In this document: positions 33,243 to 45,100 of the stretch, in pieces
How the letters are laid out: each line of letters starts with the position of its first letter
Position numbering within the stretch: position 1 is the stretch's first letter
NCBI GenBank assembly: GCA_965240325.2
Contig: OZ251222.1
Span: 1,488,001-1,552,000 of the forward strand
From: Rebecca billardiae RCC1528
Lineage: Eukaryota > Haptophyta
Length of the DNA: 64,000 bases
Direction of reading: 5' to 3'
The notes under the pieces: generated by a model
Databases searched by the model: none
The model's input: only the letters and a program-made list of their open reading frames with translations
What the model was told of the DNA's origin: nothing
Program-made: the position numbers and the translations under genes

Positions 33243-33444
33243 ACAGGCTTAGATCTGCGAGCGGCGAGCCCGCGATGATGGCGAGTTGGCATATGCTACG
33301 GGCGACGCCGTGCTCCCCTCTCGCCCGTGCTCGCAGTAGTCCTCGCGCTCCGGGCCGTCGGCCGACAGCACCCGCGGCGGCACCGACGCGCACAGCCATG
33401 CAGCGGCCCTCGCACCGAGTGCATCGACGCGGCGGCGAGCCTGA

Positions 33445-33810
33445 CAGACAAAGGCGTGCAAGGAGCGGCTACTGCGGCTGCGGGAGGTCGTAGATAGACA
33501 GGCTCGAGCCGCGGCTGCTCGCGACGCTCTTCCCCGCAGCGAGCTCGTCCGACGCTGCGCCGATCCCGCCGAGCGCGCGAGGCTGTGCGAGGCTGAGACG
33601 GGCGAGCTGCCGAGCGCGATCTCCGCGCTGCGCGCGGCCACAGACAACAGGGCTGCCCGATGCGCACCGGGCGGAGGCGCTGCGGCTGCTGCGCGTCGAG
33701 TTCGACAGGCGGCGCAGCCCCCCGAGGCCCGGGCCGTCGACCGCGTCGATTACTCGCGCCCGCGCCTCCTGCACGGCGACGCGCCGGGCGCGCGCATCGT
33801 CATTCGGTGA
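33445..33810 (+). CDS. Possible gene fragment, Arg/Ala-rich helical ORF
   Basis: Open frame of 121 codons between TGA at 33442-33444 and TGA at 33808-33810, with no ATG near its start. Part reads RLREVVDRQARAAARDALPR, then ELVRRCADPAERARLCEAET. The charge pattern is that of an amphipathic helix. It might be an exon behind an acceptor near 33450 or a remnant. No family recognised. Confidence 0.25.
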   Translation, partial: QTKACKERLLRLREVVDRQARAAAARDALPRSELVRRCADPAERARLCEAETGELPSAISALRAATDNRAARCAPGGGAAAAARRVRQAAQPPEARAVDRVDYSRPRLLHGDAPGARIVIR

Positions 33811-33959
33811 AGAACGCGACGACTATTGCATACCAGTAGGGCCGTGCGCCCTCAACTTCGTTGTTTACTACCAGAAGATCGGCGTAGCCGATCATATGAT
33901 ATGTATATCGCCTGCCCGTTGCATACCACGTCGTTAATATGTACATATATGAGCCGACG

Positions 33960-34243
33960 TCAGTTGTATTGCCGCTTTGGATAGTGTGGTCAGTTGTATT
34001 GCCAAAAGCACGTTATGACTACCGTGGTCAGTTGTATTGCCGTTTTCAGTAGATGGGTCAAGAATATTGCCGCTTTTGGATAGTGTGTCAACAATATTGC
34101 CCCTCAAATACTGGTTTCAAACCAATGACCCTTTCACACTACTTGGTTCACGAATATTGCCGTTTTCGAGCTTGAACATATGATGGGGATAGTCTGCTCA
34201 GAAATATTGCTCTTTCCGGAACTATGTGTCAGTTGTATTGCGA
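33960..34243. repeat. Degenerate ~30-bp periodic array
   Basis: Eight copies of CA-N5-TATTGC start at 33961, 33991, 34029, 34059, 34089, 34149, 34199 and 34230, mostly 30 bp apart. The fullest unit is GTCAGTTGTATTGCCGCTTT followed by GGATAGTGTG. The array is AT-richer than its surroundings. Confidence 0.75.
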
Positions 34244-34250
34244 CGACGGG

Positions 34251-35741
34251 CGTACACAGGGCTCGCGGCGGCGGGAAGGGCGCGGGCGCGACCGAGAAAA
34301 GGCACGGCCCAGACGCCTCTAGCCAGCCGCGGACACGCACCGCGCCTCCTCCTTGCACGCTGCTAACTTCATCCGGTGCCCAGGGTGGTTTTGCTGCCGG
34401 CCGGCTAGAGTTCCACAGCTGGTCACGGTTCGGCTTGCGACCTCGCCGCTGGTGCTTGCAAGAAGGTACGCGAAATGGGTGAACACCCGCGCACCGCTCT
34501 GCGCTCGTCGACGCCCTCTGGAGGTGACTCGGGATGCATGCGGGGCGGTCGCATGCAGTGGTTGGCATTGACGACTGACTAGTTGTCCAGCGCGCAGGCC
34601 ACGTAGCGCGGATGTGGTGCGCGCATGGCCCGGTAATGCGGTCGCGGCATGTGTGCGTGGTCTGCCCAAGGCCTGCCGCACCGCGAAACGAGCGCTCAGG
34701 AGCGTGTGCCGAGCGTGCCAGTCACGCCGAGATGGTTGTCGCGGCAAAGAAGAAATCGGGAGCCTCTCCCTCCGCCACACACCCGGTGCCCCCCCGGCAA
34801 GCTGGTCCGGGCGGCCGGCGCTCACCTGCCCCTGCCCCTTGGCTCCTTGAGTCCCTGACCAAAACCCTGACGGCCTTGCCAACGATGGCGCCCGGCGGCG
34901 CCCGGGCTCAACAAACCTTGAGACCATGCGCGGGGTGCGACCTCAAGGCGCGTTTGGCATTGCTCATACGATCGATGCTAAACGCAGCGGCATCGCGTGC
35001 ATCGCGTGCATCGACACGAGCATACATGCGTGTATCGGCAGGCCGGCAGGGGACGCGCCTGAGCAATGCGCCACGTAGCGGTCTCCGCGCAGCACCTCAG
35101 ATCGGCCGCGAGTCGTCACTCGTCGTTGGTGCTGCTCACGTTGCTGACTCACGGTGCCGATGAACCCCAGAGGCAGGTCTCCCAGACAACCGGCAGCTGA
35201 GTCGTAGGCGGGCGGTGCCTCTCCATACAGCTGGCTTGCATCGCCATCGCCATCGGTGGCGGCGGCGGCGCATCGTTGGCGCGTCGCCACATCAGCATCG
35301 CCGCCACGAGGGGGCCGTCTCCTCGGCCCGGATGAGTGACGGAAGCTAGCAGTCGTAAGCGCGCCATATATCCGCGGAGTCGTAGTCGTGCACGGTGTAG
35401 CAGCCGAGTGGGCGCCCGTGCGGAGCCGCGCGGGGTAACTATAGCGCTACTAACTGCGAGTGGCGACTCCGCTGCGGCTGCGTCTACTGTAAGAGGCTGA
35501 GCTGATGGACCGTCCCAGCAGCAGACTGTCACTCACTGTCAGACAGTGTCAAGCCGCAGCATCCGATCATGCATCAGACTGCCGCGGGCCGCCCTTAACT
35601 GATATTTACTGATGCTGACTACTACAGCGCGCAGTTCTCGGATGACGCCCTCCGGCGCCCCGCGTCCGCCGTCGCGGCCAGCTAATTAAACGACTGATAT
35701 ATCGATATCTGAATATAGCAGTCGTCGTCGTATATAGCATA
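34251..35741. other. No gene recognised
   Basis: Several short ORFs on both strands with no recognisable domain. Mixed composition. Confidence 0.45.
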
Positions 35742-35790
35742 TCAGGAGACCCGCGTCGTCCTACCTGTGTCGTTAAATCATATATAGTCG

Positions 35791-35828
<38 letters not shown>

Positions 35829-35829
35829 G
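35742..35829 (+). repeat. Dispersed 41-bp motif followed by CT/TA microsatellite
   Basis: TCAGGAGACCCGCGTCGTC then CTACCTGTGTCGTTAAATCA (35742-35780). The same 41-bp sequence recurs inverted at 53931-53971, and a shorter core GTGTCGTTAAATCATA at 36168-36183 and 47033-47048. Directly after it come (CT)n and (TA)n at 35790-35829. Confidence 0.8.
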
Positions 35830-36162
35830 TGTGGGGTTATTGGCACAATAACTGAGTGTGTCCTCGACTGTGGGGCGCCGGTCCAGCCGGTGCTGACAGG
35901 CTCCCCTCGACCCTTGCTGTGCTGGCCCAGGCCGGATCATCATCACCTTCGATCCAGATCGATGGCCCGGACTCACCGGAGTCTTTTCCAAACTCCGCCC
36001 ATGCCCAGCCAGCCAATGAGCGGGCAGCCTGTACAAGCCTGGCGTGCTTCGATCGTGCTCATCCGTCCGCCTGAGCCGGCTTTGGACGGCCGGGCAGCGA
36101 GGAGCAGCCAAGCTGAGGAGCCGCCTGCTGCCCCGCACGCACGCAGCGAACCTCGCTCTCGA
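35830..36162. other. No gene recognised
   Basis: About 330 bp between two copies of the GTGTCGTTAAATCATA motif. No motif-bearing ORF. Confidence 0.5.
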
Positions 36163-36253
36163 TACCTGTGTCGTTAAATCATATATAGATATATATATAT
36201 CTATATAGATATATATAGATATATATAGATATATATATATAGATATATATAGA

Positions 36254-38231
36254 TATATGATTAAACTTTTCTGAGGATAGCGCACCAGCAAAATCCCTTG
36301 ACCGCCATCCGGATTTTACGGAGGCCGCGTTTGGACGCAGAAACGCGCGATGGCGAGGCCCGCCCTCGCACCACCGCTCTCGCGAGATCGCGACCGTGCG
36401 ACCTGCGGCGTTGCGCTCGACGCGCTCTTTCTGCTCGGAGGCCGCGAGGACTCCCAGGTGCGCCAGCTCGCGAGCGCGCACCTTCCTCCTCGCCGCGCTC
36501 GCCGAGCACAAGCCGATCTGCAGCAGATGTGCAAGGAGCCGCATGTGGCCTTCCTCGCGCGCGCGGCACGGCTGCACACGAAAATCGTTAGAGGGCACTT
36601 CTCCGCGCATTCTACATTTTGGGGAAAGAACGCCTGAACTGCACAGAAAGTGCCCTCTAACGCTTCCGCTCCTCGCCGTTGCGTGCACGCGCAAAGGAGC
36701 ACTGCAAAGGGTGCGACTGGGAGCATTCCTTCTCCCGGGCGGCCACCACGGCCTCGGAGGTGGTGAGGAACGCGTCGGCGACCACGGCATGGACCACCTC
36801 CGTCGCGCCGGACACTCCGGTCGCCCCTCGCCGGACTCCATCCTCGCTGCGCGCTGACCGTTTGCCGAGCGGGCTGCCCCCGCCGCCTGCCCGGCGTGTG
36901 CCCGCGTGGTGACACAAGATGGTCGAAGGCGTGGCAGCGCGGTGGTGCGTGCGATCGGGGGACCCCACCTGAGCTACGACACGGGCGCGCGCGCTCATCC
37001 GTGCTCATCACGGTGGTGCACGCGCGCGTCGCGCGCTCGTCGGCTGTCGCGCGCTGACGGCTGGGCTGCTTTGGGGTGTCGGCGGCGGCCACAGCTCGCT
37101 GGTACGGGCGCGATGGTGGCTGCGAGTGGTACGCGGCGTTGCACCAGGTCCATGTGCGTCACGCACGACGCTCGGCCGGCTCGCCCTCGGACCATTGGCT
37201 GAGTTCTACTCGCTGCGCGCGCCGCGCGCGGGAGCCGCTCGGCAGCTGCTCGAGGCGCAAAGTGCGCCCCGCGCGCTGAACGTGGGCACGACGAGGTGGT
37301 GCGGCGAGCGTGCGCGGGTGTGTGTGCGTGATGGGCACCCCCATTGCGCTACTTGCCATGCACATCTGCCTCTCGCCAAGCCTTCGACACGATTGCTGCA
37401 AGCGCTGCTCGGAGGCGCGCTCGCGGGCTCGCGCGCGTTTGAATCTGGGCTCGGCGGCGATCGCGTGGACGAGGAGCAGCGCGGTGCACGGTGGCGGAGC
37501 GCGTGCGGAGCGCAGCCTACACCTCCTACACGCTCAATCCAGACACATCGCGCATGCTCGCGCGACCTCCTCGGTCCATCACGTGCGCGTGCGCGCGCGA
37601 GCAGGTGTGCATTCGCCGGGCGCGTTCACGGCGCGCCGCGTTGGCGCGCGCGCACCGATACCCGTGCGCAGCTCGACGAGCGAGCGCGGTGTGTTTCGAT
37701 GCGTATGGGGAGGCTCGAATTTACGCGCGCGCACGCGCCGGCCCTCGCCGCCCCTTCGCTCGCCCACGCCTCATCTGCGCGCTCGGCGTTTGCACGCAGC
37801 TGCTCATCCTTTCCAACACGTGCACAAACGAGCAGATAGCGCTGGGCGAGGTCGATTGGTGCGTCAGATATTCGGCAACGACCAGCCCCGCTCGTGTGCC
37901 GCCGCTCGTGCTACTCTTGACGACCACCTCTGGCTCGGTCGCGCGCACGAGGCTGCTCGCGGGCCCAATCGTGCCGTGTACCGTCAAGCTGTACCGTGCG
38001 CAGCGAGGCGCACTCAGACGTCCGCATGGGCTCGCATGCGAGGGCCCGGCAGTGCGACGCGTCGATGGAGCATGCTCCGGATACGCTTCGGCGCACTTTC
38101 CGACGCGCACGAGCCGCTCGAAGGCGCGGAAGGGCGCCCAAACGGGGCAACCGCCATTTTGCGCCACTTCGGCCCGGATGGCGGTCAAGGGAAATTGCTG
38201 GTGCGCTATCCTCAGAAAAGTTTAATCATAT
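36254..38231. mobile_element. ~1.98 kb element with ~58-bp terminal inverted repeats
   Basis: The left end 36254-36312 (ATATGATTAAACTTTTCTGA then GGATAGCGCACCAGCAAAAT) is repeated inverted at 38175-38231 with a few mismatches. Both ends pass directly into AT-rich microsatellites (left: TA/GATA mix 36178-36253; right: the GATA array). No transposase domain was recognised. Inside, 36390-36585 has gene-like text split by a possible intron (VALDALFLLGGREDSQ; then MCKEPHVAFLARAARLHTK), suggesting captured host exons. Best reading: a non-autonomous DNA transposon. Confidence 0.65.
36586..36662. repeat. 77-bp hairpin with 15-bp perfect arms
   Basis: CGTTAGAGGGCACTT at 36586-36600 and its complement at 36648-36662. 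It may be a small MITE nested in the larger element. TTTTGGGGAAAG is in the loop. Confidence 0.85.
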
Positions 38232-38233
38232 AT

Positions 38234-38752
<519 letters not shown>

Positions 38753-38762
38753 ATGACGAGTG

Positions 38763-38765
<3 letters not shown>

Positions 38766-38856
<91 letters not shown>
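38766..38856. repeat. (TA)45 microsatellite
   Basis: Follows the GATA array after 13 bp (GAATGACGAGTGT). Confidence 0.97.
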
Positions 38857-38859
<3 letters not shown>

Positions 38860-41109
38860 TAACAACTCCACCATGCCCTGCTCGCTCGAAGTCGAAGCGT
38901 CGAGCACGACCGAGAGCTGGATGGTCGTGGCGTGAACTGCGTCTTGGGACAGTCCACGATGATCATGATTGCGGGACACGATCATGTTACATACCACAGA
39001 AAACAAATAAATCGATTTTCGGCGTTACCGTAACCCGTCCGCACTTCCGCCCAGTGGGGATGCGTTGGAATTTTTTTGATGCCGCGTTCGCGGCACTTCA
39101 CGCCGCCACAGTGGAGAAAGATCGGGCCGAAGCCGTTTGAGCATGGTCGTTCGTGCGCACGCCCATTCGAATCGATGGCGCGCTCCGAGCGGCGGGCGTG
39201 CGCGCATGTGTGCCGCGAGGGGGGCTGCGAGGCGTCGGCCAGCTTGTCAAGGCGGTTCCCCGGGGCGGCGTCACCCTCGCCCGCCCCTCCTCGCCCACCC
39301 TCGCTCCACGGGCGGCCACACGTGACCTCGGTTAAGATGAGCTCACGGGGGCCACGCGGCACGCGCGCGGAGAGGCGAGGAAGCGTGGTGTTTCGCGGAA
39401 AAACGCAACGTCGCATTGTGCTCAACTCATGTGGGCACCCGCTCCACAAGTTTGCGCGCCTTCAAACCGCACACAGCGGCCTGAGCAGCTCCCAGACTGA
39501 GTTTCGCTCTTGAAGCCTGTTTTTGCAGGGCCAGATCTTGGTGTGGATGTAGCGCGGCGAGGAGGCGCCGGGCGCGCGCCCGAGCTGTGTGCTGGCACTC
39601 GCCATGACCCATAGGCATCGTCCGTCGCGAACGACCCGGCTCGCCTCGACCTCTCCGACCCGCCGGACAGCCACGACCGAGCACGGCACGACAATGGCCA
39701 AACCGGGAGGCTTCTCAGACCGCGTGGGATGGGCATAGGCGCGAGAGAGGGCGCCCAGCGCGCTCTTGAGGTGCACAGGAGCACGCGTTGATGCGTATGG
39801 GACCATCTCACCACGATCGCCCCGACCTGGCGCGCCCTATCTGGCCCGTCAGGCTGCCCGCGCCGCCGCCACCGCGCCACGCCGCCGCCACGCCGCCGCC
39901 GCACCGCGGGCACGTGGGTAAGTCTGTATTCAACAAATACAGAATTTCCGGTGCATGCGGCCATCTGCGGCAAGGTCGGTCTGGTCGACACCTGCCGCGC
40001 GGCATGGGCCACGGCGCGGCGAGGTGGCGGCTGGCGCACCGCGGCGTGGGCGGGATGGCTCGAGGACACCACCGCCCCGCCTCCCACGCCGCGCCGTGCG
40101 CGTGCGCCGTGCTCTCGTCGCGTACCGATTTTCCTGCGGCGAGCGACGTCCAACAGCGCGACCATGCCATCGCGCGCCGAGGTGCGTTCAGCTCAGCGAT
40201 TTGTCGTGTTTGTTGAATATACATGCGGGTACGAATCGACTCAAGGAGCGGCAAGGACGCCCTCGACGCACACGTCGAGAGCCACGCGCGCGGCGTGGAC
40301 TGGCACGCGACGCGGAGATGGCGGGCGCGGTGCCGCGGGCGCGCGACTGGTCTAAAACATCCCAATGAAGCGCGGGACGGCGCTGCGCGGCAGCGCGCCT
40401 GTGCTCGCCGCCGTCTCCTCGCAGTCGAAAATATCTGTGCACCCTTCTGCCTGGCTAGTCGACCGGCCGGCACGCGGCACGCGAGCAGTGTGTGTGGGGA
40501 GGAGTGTGACATGGCAGGCTGTGGCGAGGTGGATGGCCGTGCAGGTCTACGTTAGGAAGGGCCGCTCCCGCGCTCGCGCGGTGCCTGGCAGTGGCGCACG
40601 CCTCGTCGAGGACGAGCGTGTTTGAATGGCTCCGGGGAGGCCTGCGCAAACGCTTGTGGACGGCAGCGCGCAACAGGTGCACACGACGAAGGTGACGACC
40701 AGGCACTCCGGCGAGGGCGGCTGTGCTGGCAGCAGACTGCCTTTGGAGTATAAGATGCGCCATCGTAGTACGTGCCGCTTCGCCTCGCCGCATCGCCGCC
40801 ACTGAGCAGCAGGGCTCCACGCTCACGAATGGCTGCTCACGAGCTACGTGACAGGCCAGCCGCGTGCAACCTGGCGAGGCAGAGAGGGGCGGAGAGATGG
40901 GGAGGCTGGCTGGGATGTTGCAGTCCCATGCCATGGGCACTCGCCAGGCGCCTGCGCGCCAGGCGCCTGCGCGACCACCGTAGCGTCTTCTGTGCGCTCG
41001 TGCGCGGCCCGCGCGAGAATTCCGCCCCCGAAAATCGGCTGCTAGCTACTCGAGTGTCGGCGGACAGGTTACGGTGACAATAATCCCGCGTTTTTTTTCA
41101 CTGTGTATA
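38857..41109. other. End of the repeat island; one possible coding fragment
   Basis: A perfect small hairpin TCTGTATT-CAACA-AATACAGA sits at 39923-39943. The sequence is otherwise GC-rich with short ORFs. The only coding-like stretch is listed separately at 39462-39806. Confidence 0.45.
39462..39806 (-). CDS. Possible coding fragment, unknown family
   Basis: 114-codon frame with protein-like text: VHLKSALGALSRAYAHPT, then PGLAIVVPCSVVAVRRVGEV, then SPRYIHTKIWPCKNRLQ. A mix of hydrophobic and aromatic residues sets it apart from the surrounding Arg/Ala shadow ORFs. No start, splice partners or family identified. Confidence 0.25.
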   Translation of the reverse strand: MVPYASTRAPVHLKSALGALSRAYAHPTRSEKPPGLAIVVPCSVVAVRRVGEVEASRVVRDGRCLWVMASASTQLGRAPGASSPRYIHTKIWPCKNRLQERNSVWELLRPLCAV

Positions 41110-41991
41110 TCATCGTCCGTCGTCCGGAACACCTCTCGCCAGCAGCGAAGCTGCGTGTATCAGCCTCTGCTGCACAGAACATCTGGCCTCTTCGCGCGCC
41201 ATGCCCACTCCGGCAAAGTAGGTGCTGACGGAACGGAGCTCGAGTGTGAATGGGCCACCACGCATGTGCGCGTAGCCGATGTCCTCGTGGGCAGGGTCGG
41301 CCGCGCACAATGAAAGACCGATCGATTCGACCCGACGAGGGTCCATCGATATGGCCTGCGGCTGCACAAAGCCACGCCACGTCATGACAAAGGCTGCCCA
41401 GGGCAGAGTGACCTCTCGCCATGGCCCAAGAGCGCCCATCTCCGCCTCGCTGCGCGTGCCGGGCGGCAAGGGTGGTGGTGGCAGGAGCGCCTGGTATATT
41501 TCTTGTGTATCTTGCATCAACCGAGACGTCTTGACCGTGACAACGTACGGCCGGTGGTCCGACCGGAGCACGAACGCCAGGCCGTCGAACTCGTCGAGCG
41601 GCCCAAACGGAGCGGGTTCGCGTGAGCGCACCGAGCAGTACCCACTCCGAATCATCCTCGCCCCGGCAAACGACGAGGGAGTCGCTCGAGCGGGCTCTGG
41701 TGACTCACTGTCGAACTCGGTACTCAGGCTGCCCGCGAGCACGCCCACACCAGCACCCTCCCGCTCGGCGTGGTGCCAGTCGGCCCAAGACTGCCCTCCG
41801 TCTTGCTGGTCGGTCAGAATGATCCAGTCCTTGACGGACTCGGGAGCGTCGAACGAGAAGAGCTCTAGGCGTGAGGGAGGAGGACGTAGCGGCTCATGGT
41901 TGAAGAATGCGTCCCACGCCTGTGACCAGGAGCCACGCCTGCCGACCGCCCAAGCCGCCTGTCCGCCTCGCCATCGTGTTGCGCGCAGCAT
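41110..41991 (-). CDS. NDUFAF1: Complex I intermediate-associated protein 30 (CIA30/NDUFAF1) homologue
   Basis: 293 aa from the ATG at 41991, no intron. NDUFAF1 helps assemble mitochondrial respiratory complex I. Family features are visible: LELFSFDAPESVKDWIILTD at the start of the beta-sandwich, DGGQSWADW (usual DGG-S), LAGSLSTEF, SGYCSVRSR around residue 117, FDGLAFVLRSDHRPYVV (usual L-R-GDGR-Y), WREVTLPWAAFVMTWRG, and the closing RVESIGLSLCA with GGPFTLELRSV. The N-terminus MLRATRWRGGQAAWAVGRRG is Arg-rich without acids, fitting a mitochondrial presequence. An ATG at 42120 is in frame, but its extension is acidic (DDDD) and lies in the shared promoter, so it was not chosen. Confidence 0.9.
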   Translation of the reverse strand: MLRATRWRGGQAAWAVGRRGSWSQAWDAFFNHEPLRPPPSRLELFSFDAPESVKDWIILTDQQDGGQSWADWHHAEREGAGVGVLAGSLSTEFDSESPEPARATPSSFAGARMIRSGYCSVRSREPAPFGPLDEFDGLAFVLRSDHRPYVVTVKTSRLMQDTQEIYQALLPPPPLPPGTRSEAEMGALGPWREVTLPWAAFVMTWRGFVQPQAISMDPRRVESIGLSLCAADPAHEDIGYAHMRGGPFTLELRSVSTYFAGVGMAREEARCSVQQRLIHAASLLARGVPDDGR

Positions 41992-42134
41992 CTTGACTGT
42001 CGCTTGACGAAATGGGAGGTCACACAGTCTGGAATCGTCATCGTCACATTTCAAGACACTGGCTGCCCGAACGCCAAGAACGCCCACATTTGAGGCTCCT
42101 GAGTCCTGACCACCTCCCACCCCTCAAAAACACC
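41992..42134. promoter_or_regulatory. 143-bp shared promoter of NDUFAF1 and double anoctamin
   Basis: Lies between divergent starts. Lower GC than either gene, no TATA box, no TCCGGACG. Confidence 0.45.
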
Positions 42135-45100
42135 ATGGGCCGAGACGACGATGATGAGCTCCTCGACAAGCAGGCGCCTCAGAGCGAGGACGGGGGGTGG
42201 TCAACGGCGCTCCCCGCCGAGTTGCAGAAGGTGATGATACGCTCGCAGAAGCGCGAGCTCACCGAGCGTCACCGCCGGCTGAGGGCGTACGCCAGCCGCT
42301 CCAAAGGCTCTGACGCCCGGCGCGACGTTCCCGGCCTGAGCACCCAGATGGACGATACGCCGGGCGTTGGCGTTGTCGACCTCGTCCTCGTCGTGCCACG
42401 CGGAAAGGCGCCCGATGGCGACGAGGAGCAGGGCGAGGAGCAGGGCGAGTCCATCATGGCCTGGGCCAGCCGGCGGCTGAGTGGGGGCAAGCGCGAGCGC
42501 GTGCAGCACCTGCAAGCTGCGACGAGCGCGCTCGTGCGCGCCGGGCTGGAGATCCAGGTGTCTCACAGCTCGGACGGCAACTGGACCTTCTTCATGCTGT
42601 CGGCCTCCGATGCGCGCCTTGCGCGGGAGGCCGAGCGATCGCACTTCGACAAGCGCCTGCGGCCTGAGTACCGCGTGTTTGACGTGGGCTTCCGCGAGTT
42701 CTCTGTGCACTTCAAGGGCCTCTTTGCGCGCGGGCTGGACGGGTACTTCTCCGCGCTTGAGCGGCAGCAGCTCATCCTGAGGATCATCGAGGCCGACCGA
42801 CGCCGCGGGGGCGCCGGGCTCGACCTCGACCGCCTCGTGGTCGAGGGCGTGATCACCGACTACATCTCGCTGCCCGCGGGCGCGTACGTGAAGCGGCTGC
42901 GCACCTCGTGGATCAGGACGTTCGGCTCGCCGCCGATCGACGACATCCGCGACTACCTGGGCGAGCGCGTCGCGTTCTACTTCGCGTGGGTGACCACGTA
43001 CACGGCGTGGCTCGGCGGGCTCGCGCTCGTGAGCCTGGCCGTGCAGATCTACGCGTGGGTGACGTCCATCGACAACGTGCTGCTGCCCGTGTACTGCGTC
43101 GTGGTGTGCGTGTGGTGCACGCTCTTCCTCGAGTGGTGGAAGCGGCGCAACGTCGAGCTGGCATACCGGTGGGACTCCGAGGACCTCGACGCGCACCAGC
43201 CTCTGCGCCCCGAGTTCATCGCCAAGGAGGGGCTCGAGCGTCGGCGCGGCCTGTACACGCCAGAAGGCTTTGTCGACGCGCCTGACCTGGTGCCCGAGGA
43301 GCGCGCCGTCCCCTACTACCCGGAGGGGCGGCGGAAGGTGATCAGCACGGTCAACCTGGTGGGCACGCTCGTCCTCATGTGCGGTGTGTCGGCGACCGTG
43401 ATCGGCATCTTCGCTTTCAAGGTCTTCCTCGCCGCATCCGCGGAGCAGACGTGGTGGGGCGCCAACGCCGTCAATGTCGCGGCGTTCCTGAACACCGTCT
43501 TCATCACGATCATGAACTATGTGTGGGCATGGGTGTCGATCAAGCTGAACGACATGGAGGTGCATCACTCCGACGATGCCTACGAGAACGCGCTGATCGT
43601 CAAGACGTTCGCCTTCCAGTTCATCAACTCGTACATCGCTCTCTTCTACCTCGCGTTCATCGCTGGCGCCGAGCTCAACCTGTTTGGCCTGCGCGAGGAG
43701 GGCACGGGCGAGCCACTGCACGACTCGTGCCCGCCCGCCGGCGACGACGGGCAGCCGGACTGCATGCTTGCGATGTACTCGCAGATGCAGATGATCATCC
43801 TGGTCAAGCAGGGCTCGCGCCACGTGCAGGCGCTCCTCCCGCTCCTCTACCGCTGGTACATGGCTCGGCGCGCGAACATGGCGATCGAGGTGGAGGACCG
43901 CACGCTCACGCAGCGCATCGAGCACGAGCTGTCGCTGCCCGAGTACGCGGGCACGTTCGTCGAGTACAACGAGATGATCCTGCAGTTCGGGTACATGACG
44001 ATGTTCGCGGTGGCGTACCCGCTCGGGGCTGTGATCTGCTTCCTGAACAACGTGCTCGAGCGCCAGACGGACGCGATCAAGGTGCTGCTCTTCTGCCGCC
44101 GCCCGCGCGCGATGCGCGCCAACTCGATTGGCGTCTGGGAGTCGATCCTGCACTTCATCTCGATCCTCGCGGTCTTCACGAACTGCCTCGTCATGTACCT
44201 CTCGTCGGACGCGCTGAAGTTCTATGGGGCCCACTCGACTGCGCTCGTGATCGTCGTCTTGGCAGTGGAGCACGTGCTTTTCGCGCTCAAGTACGGCCTG
44301 GCCACCCTGATCCCCGACACGCCGTTCTGGGTGACGGCTGCAAAGGCGCGGATGCAGCGGAGGCTGCGGGAGATTGAGCTCAACAAGAAGGCGCAGGAGC
44401 TCACGCCGTCGGAGGCTGTGGCCGCGGCGGCTGCTGACGGCGATGACCATCGTAAGTATAACTTCCTGAACCCCTTTGGCCGGTTCGCGACCGCCGGCCA
44501 GGCCGCTCCTGAGACGGAGGAGGAAGAGGTGAGGCTCCTGGAGCCGTTTGCGCCCACTGCGCGCACATCGGCAGGGCTGGCTCCGCGACCGCGCTGGCCT
44601 CCCGCGCATTACACTCGCCGCCTCGTGCGTCTGACGTTCTGCCTACCTTGCTCGTGCTCGCGTGCTCGCGAACTGCGTCGGTGCAGGACGAGCCAGATGT
44701 CGTCCTCGTCTTCAAGGCCGTCGAGGACGACACCGAGGAGGAGAAGGCAAAGAAGATCCAAGAGCAGCGCTTGCAGCTCAAGGACGACCTGACCCGCGCA
44801 GGTGCGTGCGTGCGATTGGGGCCTGGGAGCAGGTGCCACGCATTCCAGCGTGCGAGTGCGACTCACGGCACGCCCCTGCGCGTGTGACGGCACGCCCCTG
44901 CGTGTGTGCCGCACGCCTCGTCGCGCGCGCAGGCCTCAACGTGAGCGTCAGCTGGGGCTCGAAGGGCGAGCGGCTGTACTACCTCCTCACCGGCACCGAC
45001 GGCCGCTTTGACGAGGCAGCCGAGGACATGCACATGAGTAAGAGGCTGCAGTACGAGGAGGACACGGGCTCGCGGATCGGATACAAGGTGTTCCACCGGA

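Noticed and set aside
33960-34243. CRISPR array
   Set aside because: Copies are degenerate, there is no constant repeat separated by unique spacers of fixed length, and the genome is eukaryotic with spliceosomal introns.
36254-38231. Autonomous transposon with transposase
   Set aside because: No DDE-type or other transposase motif in any frame between the terminal repeats.
42201-44609. 802-codon minus ORF opposite anoctamin unit 1 (and its counterpart at 44863-46314)
   Set aside because: Mirror of the conserved coding frame; the same shadow appears over both units because their DNA is nearly identical.
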